The translations under genes and the position numbers were made by a program. Below, piece by piece: positions 57,656-64,000 of a stretch of DNA of 64,000 nt; within the stretch, counting starts at the first letter, position 1; the number at the start of each line of letters is the position of its first letter. Under the pieces are notes generated by a model. The model searched no databases. It was not told the DNA's origin and was given only the letters and a program-made list of their open reading frames with translations. Source of the stretch: Cephalotus follicularis (taxonomy: Eukaryota > Streptophyta > Magnoliopsida > Oxalidales > Cephalotaceae); NCBI GenBank assembly GCA_001972305.1, contig BDDD01000021.1:496001-560000 (forward strand). Direction: 5' to 3'.

Positions 57656-60501
57656 TGTAATACCCTGGTTATTCGTATATGTGTTTTACGGACTTTTATT
57701 TGTTTGTGTTTGGGATTTTTTTTAAATTGTTTTGTTTAAAGTCCGTTTTCCCTGTTTTGGGCCTATGTGTTTCGGGCTGACTGATACCAGCCCGGGCTTT
57801 TGGGTATGTTAGTATGTAGGAATATTTATGTGTGGACTATGTTTTTATCTACTTTATTTTAAAAATCAATATTATAATTCTTTTTATTAAAACCTAAATT
57901 ATTTATTAAAACAACATCCTTATTTTATTTCTTTTATACTTCTTTTCCTTTTTCTTTTTTTTCCCTTTTCCACTTTTTCCATTCTCTCTTCTGCCTCTCC
58001 CGTAACTCTCTGTTCCTCTCTATCTCTTCACACGTTTTCTTTCTTCTTTCCTTATCAATCTCCTGAAAATCCTCTCTTCTACCTTATCAATCAGATTATG
58101 TCTCCATATTTCCTTATCTCTTCCACAATTCTCTCTTTTCTTTCCCGTTTTAAGAATGACATTATCACTGTGATATGCCATCCGTTTCCTTTTGCCTGCT
58201 CACTACCAAAATTGAAAGCTAGGATTGATGTGTTCTTGTGTTATTTCGTTCATCACAAGTCAGCTTTGTTATGTAATCTCAATTCTTAGTTGTTCTTTTG
58301 GTTATACTTTCTGTGGCAGGCATTGAGCTGTGTAATTGTTCTCTTCTCTTTTGTTCCTGTGTACAGCCGATTGACATTGTTATGTGGTGTTTTTTTTCCT
58401 GATGTTTTCAGTGTCTGTTAAACCATTACAGGTTAGTAATCCTTGCTGTGATGGTTTGTTCCATATTGCTATTTGGTTTTGTATGCATATAGGCTGCTAA
58501 AGTTTTGCTGGTTTTGGTTCCTGTCTTTATATGTTTTGTCATTGTATTCCTGAGTCTGTTAGTAAGCATGTTAGCATCATGAAAGGGGTTGTAATCTGGT
58601 CTTAGAAACTGAGAGTGGCTGTTGACAGTAAAATTGAACTAATAGGAATGCATGTGATTAGATTTCATTTTGTCTTTTCCTTTGAGTTTAGCCACTGGTC
58701 CTATGATCATATAAATTCTGTGTTTTCCTATCGTCTAAATGCCATAGAATGTCATATGTATATGTGTATAAGCCTCTGGTATAATGTTATACATGTTTGG
58801 ACAGTTTTTGCATTGAAAATGTTAAGTTCTACTGTTCTGTCGTCCAAAACAGTCGGCTGTCCTTATTGACAGTCGGGTGTCTAGCCTTGTGTAGTCGGCT
58901 GTTTGTATGAATCAGTCGAGTGCCTTGCTTTGCACAGTCAGTTGGACTTCTGTCATAATCGACTGCCTGCGGTCAATTTTGAGTAATCGACTGGTCCTAT
59001 TGATTAGTCGACTGCCAAGTTTCCACAGTTGACTAGAGCTCTGTAACAGTCGGCTGTTTTGCCCAAAAAATTCTTGTTTTCATTTGTATTGATCTATTTG
59101 TTCTTCGAATCAATCTGGGTCTGTCCTAAACACTGTAATGAATCTGTTTTATGTCTCTAATGACTCTCAGACCCTTATATGTATGGTTTTGTGTCTTTTA
59201 GATTGTTGTGCTTCAAAGGGGAGTTTGAATTAACAATCTTTTCGTAAGTACGTTTGTGAACGCATAAGGTACAGATTTCTATCGCTCTTTGGCAATCTGG
59301 TTTTATCGAACAAAAATCAATTTTACTTTTATGATATGTTCCTTTGGTTTTATGAACTCGGTTATATTATGAATTTGATATGTTCTGGAAAACAAAGTTA
59401 GTTTTGACATTTTACTGATTTAATGTTCCTGTCTTTAATCTTATGTTATGATACGGTATGATATGTTATATGTTATGATCCTCTCATTTATGGTGGGAAA
59501 TAAATGAGTTGATACTCCGATTATGAAATGTATGTTATGTAAATGATATCGTTTGATGACGGTTTTTGAATATGTCTTGAAGAAGCATATTTTATGTGTT
59601 TTAAATTGATTTTGATAAATCAATGTTTTGGAAATGATAAAATTACTGAGTATTTGTACCCACCTATGGGGCGTACCATAGGCATATCGTAGGCCTGGCA
59701 CGGGGACATAACTTTTCTGTAGCGGTGTGATTAGTCTACGACGTCTCTCTGTGTTATGAATAAATCCCATGAGGTGGATTTATGGATCCGCTATGTATGA
59801 TAGAGGCGTATGAATCGATTCTAGTATATGGCATATGTGATAAGCTATGCAATGTGTGATATGATATGATATGAGAATTGACTTGTGTAGTGCCGTACAC
59901 TTCAATTCTAATGGGCATTTGGAATTTAGCGTCTCCCTTGCCACATATGTTCTAATATGTGATATGTTATGTGGCTCAGTATGATATTATGAAATTTGTG
60001 ATTTTGAAATGTTTCGTATATATTTCGAAAGTTATGAGATTGGGTTTTATGAAATGAAAGTGTAAATGGTTTACTGCTTAAGATTTCTGTTACGAGTTTT
60101 ATTAAAATCTTACTGCTTTTAAATTATTATTACTGTTTTATATTCTACATCCGTACTGAGGTTTGATCAACCACGTTTTGTTTTCCATGCGGCAGGTTAT
60201 CAGGAGTAACGGGAGAAAGTGTGAATGAGAGATGACCACCTTATTGTCAAGGATCCTTAGGAGTGTGATCCCTATATGTTTTCAGTTAGGAGTGGTTCTG
60301 AACAGTATGGTTTATGTTTTGACTTTTGGAACATGTTTAGATTTTCGAATATGTTAAGTCTTAAGTTTTAAGTTTTCAGATATGTTATGACCGCCACGTT
60401 TTAAGCTAATAAAGTTATGCTTATGTTCAGTAAGTTATGCTATGTTATGTTAGATTCTGTATTATGACCTGTGACGACTCCCGCCGTCCGGGGGTGTTAC
60501 A
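57656..60501 (+). repeat. Element M 5' LTR
   Basis: 2846 bases from TGTAATACCC to GGGGTGTTACA. The right end is fixed by the primer site. It contains CT-rich sequence (57900-58090), an array of about ten AGTCGRCTG-type motifs (58849-59058) and repeats of TATGATATG (about 59440-59480, 59840-59880). The reading frames in it (for instance 58098-58289) have no family resemblance and are not called. Confidence 0.9.
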
Positions 60502-60506
60502 GATTG

Positions 60507-60518
60507 TGGTATCAGAGC
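60507..60518 (+). other. Element M primer binding site
   Basis: TGGTATCAGAGC, five bases after the LTR, a perfect initiator-Met type site. Confidence 0.95.
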
Positions 60519-60672
60519 TATAGGTTTGTTTCCTTAGAAGACTTAACTAGGTTTGACCTGTGAGGTTGGGTAGACTCTGGGTTAGGCTTTTTCGTTATGG
60601 TCAGTTTGATATGTTTGTTGTTTCTGTTTCGGTTTTCTTTTGGTGTTTCAGGTTTTGAGTGTCTTTTCGTAG

Positions 60673-61730
60673 ATGGCACGAACAAGGAACGCTTCTCGGA
60701 GGACTGCACCAGCTGAGGCTCAGGAAGTCAGAAATGAGCCTTCTATGGAAGAGTTGGTACGTCAGGTAGTCGCCCAGGAGGTACGTCGTGTGATGGATCA
60801 ACAGAATCAGGAACAAGGCCGTAGGGAGCCAGTTGCTGAGAAGAATGCTCCAGCTGCAGTTCAGTTGGGAAGGGAAACTGGGGACAGGACTGGCACACCT
60901 GTTTATAAATTGCTTGAGCGGTTCCAGAAACAGAGGCTGCAGTCTTTCAGCTCAGCCGTGACTCCTGTGGAGGTTGAGCATTGGATTGCGCATATGTACA
61001 AGATCTTTGATGTGCATGGTTGTGGTGACGAGCAGAAGGTTAGGTTAGCTGCTTACAAGCTTAAGGGTGATGCTCAGAAGTGGTGGAAGACTCTGGGATT
61101 GGCTAAGGGTGGTAACTGTACTGATGCTTTGACTTGGTCAGAGTTTTGCAAAGTCTTCTATCAGCAGTATTTTCCCACTGGTGATAAGGAGGCTTATGCC
61201 AAGGAGTTCATAAATACAAGACAGAAAGATGGAGAATCGATCACGGAATTTCTGACCCGTTTCACTAGGCTTGCTGGTTTTGCTGGGTCCGCAGCGGGAA
61301 CAACACTGGAGCAGGCTGAGAAATTCAAGTGGAAGCTACACTGTCAGCTCCGAGGTAAATTGATTAATAGCAGGTTTGCTAATGTTTCTGAAGTTGCAAA
61401 TGCAGCAAAGAATATAGAAATGGAGAGGCTGGACTTCCAGGCAGCTCGACAGGAAAATGATAAGAAGAGAAACAGAGGATATTCTCAGGGGCAAGGTTCT
61501 GGACAGCATGGCAAGAACAAAAATGGCAAACGAGGAAGGAGGAATGATAACCGGGGATAGCGACAACCCGACAATGATTAGAAGCAGACACAGGAAGCTG
61601 GGGATGTTCAGATTGCCAAGTGTGATACTTGTGGTAGACAGCATCCAGTGAGAGTTTGCTATAAGGCCATCGGGGCCTGTTTTGTATGTGGTCAGAAGGG
61701 GTATTTTGTGAAAGATTGTTCGGATCCTCG
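60673..61730 (+). pseudogene. Element M gag remnant
   Basis: The ATG at 60673 opens MARTRNASRRTAPAEAQEV, a basic start. The retrotransposon gag domain (about 60920-61350) has PVEVEHWIAHMYKIFDVHGC, KLKGDAQKWWKTL, WSEFCKVFYQQYFP and ESITEFLTRFTRLAGFA. A Lys/Gly/Asn-rich linker leads to a CDTCGRQHP segment (about 61624) and the zinc knuckle CFVCGQKGYFVKDC (61678-61719). Nearly whole in content. Confidence 0.92.
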
Positions 61731-61799
61731 TGTGAAGGATAGGAGGGGAAACAATGCAGAATCTGGACAGCGCAATGTGGGAGGTCGTGTTTTTGCTAT

Positions 61800-62330
61800 C
61801 ACGACACAGTAGACTGCTAATGCACCAGGTACTGTTCTGCGCTTTATTTCTGTTGGTAATTATAGGGCTTATTTTTTATATGATACTGGATCGACCCACT
61901 CGGTTGTAGCAAGGTCTTTTGTTCGGCATCTTAGTATGCCTTCAAAGTTACTTGATCCAGCTTTGGTTCTTTCGACCCCTATGGGTACATCTGTTGTGAT
62001 ATCTGAGTGTTTTTATGCTTGCCCTTTTGTTTTTGATGATCGGATTCGTGATACGGATCTTCTTCCTATCGATATGTATGACTTCGATATGATTCTGGGT
62101 ATGAATTGGTTGGATCGCCATCGAGTTATGATTGATTGCTATGCTCGGAGGATTCTGTTTGGGGATGTGGATAAACTTGATTTTATTTATCAGGGTTCAC
62201 AGTCGAGAAAAGAAGTGAAGGTTATTTCCGCTTTGAAGGCTCGGAAGTTGGTGGCTAAGGGAACTGAAGGTTTCTTAGCTGTTCTGAAGGATGTCTCAAA
62301 GGTTGAGCCTCGCCTTGAAGACTATCCTGT
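61800..62330 (+). pseudogene. Element M protease remnant
   Basis: The active-site motif DTGSTHS is at 61882-61902. [15 protein letters not shown] follows, then [20 protein letters not shown], the flap and C-terminal hydrophobic motif of Gypsy proteases. The [10 protein letters not shown] linker to RT comes next (about 62335). Confidence 0.92.
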
Positions 62331-63215
62331 GGTTCAAGAGTTTGCAGATGTGTTTCCAGAGGAGTTTCTGGGTTTGCCACCGCAACGGGAAGTGGAGTTT
62401 ACCATTGAGCTCATTCCTGGAGCGACACCTATATCTAAGACACCAGATAGGATGGCACCACTTGTGTTAAAAGAGCTGAAGGAACAGTTGCAAGAGTTGT
62501 TGGATCGGGGTTTCATTCGGCCGAGTGTTTCGCCGTGGGGTGCTCCCATTCTTTTTCTGAAGAAGAAGGACGGGTCTATGAGGCTGTGCATAGACTACAG
62601 AGAGTTGAATCGGATTATTGTTCGGCCCTTTGCCTAGGATTGATGACTTGTTTGATCAACTCCAAGGTGCTCGGTATATCTTTAAGATCGATTTGACATC
62701 GGGATATCATCAGCTACGGATAAAGGATGAAGAAGTGCCTAAAACTACTTTTCATACTCAATATGGACATTATGAGTTTCTCGTGATGCCATTCGGACTT
62801 ACTAATGCACCGAAAGTTTTCATGGATCTGATGAATTGGGTGTTTCATGAGATCTTGGATCAGTTTGTGATTGTGTTCATAGATGACATCCTTGTGTATT
62901 CCAAGTCGAAGGAAGAACATGAAGAACAACTTCGTCTAGTGCTGGGTATTCTGAGGAAGAATCAGCTATACGTGAAGTTTTCAAAATGTGAGTTATGGTT
63001 GGAACATGTGGCATTTTTGGGTCATGTGGTTACAGCTGAAGGTACATGTGTGGATCCTGCTAAAGTTGAGGCTATTACTAAATGGCCGAGACCTACCACA
63101 GAGACGGAGGTTATGAGCTTCTTGGGTTTGTCTGGATATTATAGGCGGTTTGTGGAAGGCTTTTCCTCTATAGCCTTACCACTGACTCAGCTTATGAGAA
63201 AGGGAGCTAAGTTTT
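62331..63215 (+). pseudogene. Element M reverse transcriptase remnant
   Basis: Blocks in order: [67 protein letters not shown], the catalytic [10 protein letters not shown] (62876-62905), [11 protein letters not shown] and [15 protein letters not shown]. All expected RT blocks are present. This enzyme makes the cDNA in the particle. Confidence 0.93.
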
Positions 63216-63660
63216 AATGGAATGAAGAGCGAGAAGCAAGCTTTGAGAAACTGAAGAATGGTCTTGTGTCAGCACCGATTCTTCGTTTACCATCTGGGTC
63301 GGGTGGATACCAGATATACAGCGATGCTTCTAAGAATGGTTTGGGGTGTGTCTTAATGCAGCACGGTCATGTGATAGCTTATGCTTTAAGACAGTTAAAG
63401 CCTTATGAAGTGAATTATCCTACACATGATCTCGAGTTAGCAGCAGTGGTGTTTGCGTTGAAGATCTGGAGGCAATACTTGTAAGGAGAAACTTGTGATG
63501 TCTTTACCGATCATAAGAGTCTCAAGTACATCTTTACGCAGAAAGAGTTGAACAAGCGTCAGAGAAGGTGGTTAGAGCTTATGAAGGACTACGATATGAA
63601 TATTCACTACCACCCTGATAAAGCAAACGTGGTAGCTGATGCTCTTAGTCGGAAGAATTC
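63216..63660 (+). pseudogene. Element M RNase H remnant
   Basis: Segments [48 protein letters not shown] and [20 protein letters not shown], ending with [10 protein letters not shown]. Complete in blocks. Confidence 0.92.
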
Positions 63661-64000
63661 TGGGAGTGTAACGGCTTTGCTTACTCAGCCGCAGTTGATA
63701 GCCGATATGGAGCGGTTGGACTTTAATATGTTTGTTTGGGGTTTCGAAGGTTATTTTGCTGCGATGAATGTTGAGCCTACTCTTGTAAGTCGGATTAAGA
63801 CAACTCAGAGTGGTGATGGTGAGCTTTGGACCTTAGTCCAGAAAGTTGAAAAGGGTAAACAGTCAGAGTTTCGTGTGGATGAGCATGGTGTGATATGGTT
63901 GGGTAATCGGTTGTGTGTTCCGACAGATACTTCTATCAGAGATGCTGTTTTGTCAGAGGCATAGAGTTCTCCATTTTCTATACATTCGGGTTCTACAAAA
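63661..64000 (+). pseudogene. Element M integrase remnant, N-terminal part
   Basis: The spacer after RNase H and the start of the integrase zinc domain ([19 protein letters not shown], then the H-x-S-x-x-S-I-H-S-G region) are visible. The window ends before the catalytic core. Confidence 0.85.

Larger units (their letters stand above)
57656..64000 (+). mobile_element. Element M: Gypsy chromovirus inserted in element L, cut by the window end
   Basis: The 5' LTR (57656-60501), perfect primer site (60507-60518), gag (60673 on), protease, RT, RNase H and the start of integrase follow in order with normal spacing. The order and motifs are those of Tekay/Del-type chromoviruses. The visible coding region looks complete in domains, with only about four or five breaks, fewer than the other elements here. 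This suggests a later insertion, but the second LTR is outside so age cannot be estimated. Confidence 0.93.

Noticed and set aside
58098-58289. Small hydrophobic protein
   Set aside because: It is inside M's 5' LTR in CT-rich DNA. No start context or homology supports it.

Overview
This window is plant repeat DNA, almost wall to wall LTR retrotransposons, with no host gene, tRNA or rRNA that I can support. Plant origin is inferred from the families: chromovirus-type Gypsy, Athila-type Gypsy and several Copia groups. It is also supported by primer sites of the initiator-Met tRNA type (TGGTATCAGAGC and close variants) and by LTRs of 2-4 kb, which are common in large plant genomes. The species cannot be told from the sequence. 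I use letters A-M for the elements.

1-29742 is one nest. Element B (Gypsy, minus strand) enters the window inside its left LTR and ends at 29742. Element A (Gypsy, plus strand, 907-21237) sits in B's left LTR with a perfect TCGTG target duplication. Element D (Gypsy, gag only, plus strand, about 9208-21147) sits in A's 3' LTR. Element E (Copia, plus strand, 10196-16770) sits just after D's primer site. B's right LTR carries a separate insertion, solo LTR C (26009-28515), with a perfect ATACC duplication. B's two LTRs therefore preserve each other's pre-insertion site.

29743-33240 holds a decayed LTR-like fragment (I), an unassigned stretch with clustered telo-box-like hairpins, and a minus-strand LTR-like fragment with a TATA box. 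33240-50485 is element H (Copia, SIRE/Maximus-like, minus strand). Its gag is split by solo LTR G (35337-42908, perfect ATCAT duplication), which itself contains solo LTR F (35421-39119). H's 5' LTR is split by element K (Copia, same family as E, minus strand, 44480-50432).

50486-57655 is element L (Athila-type Gypsy, minus strand). It is interrupted at 57656 by element M (Gypsy chromovirus, plus strand), which has a complete 5' LTR and gag-pol order and runs off the window end.

The most unusual signal is a short CpG motif (consensus GTCGACGC and C-to-T or G-to-A variants). It recurs in loose arrays inside the LTRs of many elements that are not close relatives (A, B, C, E, K, F, I, L, weakly H, and as an AGTCGACT variant in M), and once in the untranslated leader of K. 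It is not seen in D or G. It looks like a shared, convergently gained or exchanged regulatory module. All coding remnants are fossils and are described only at domain level.
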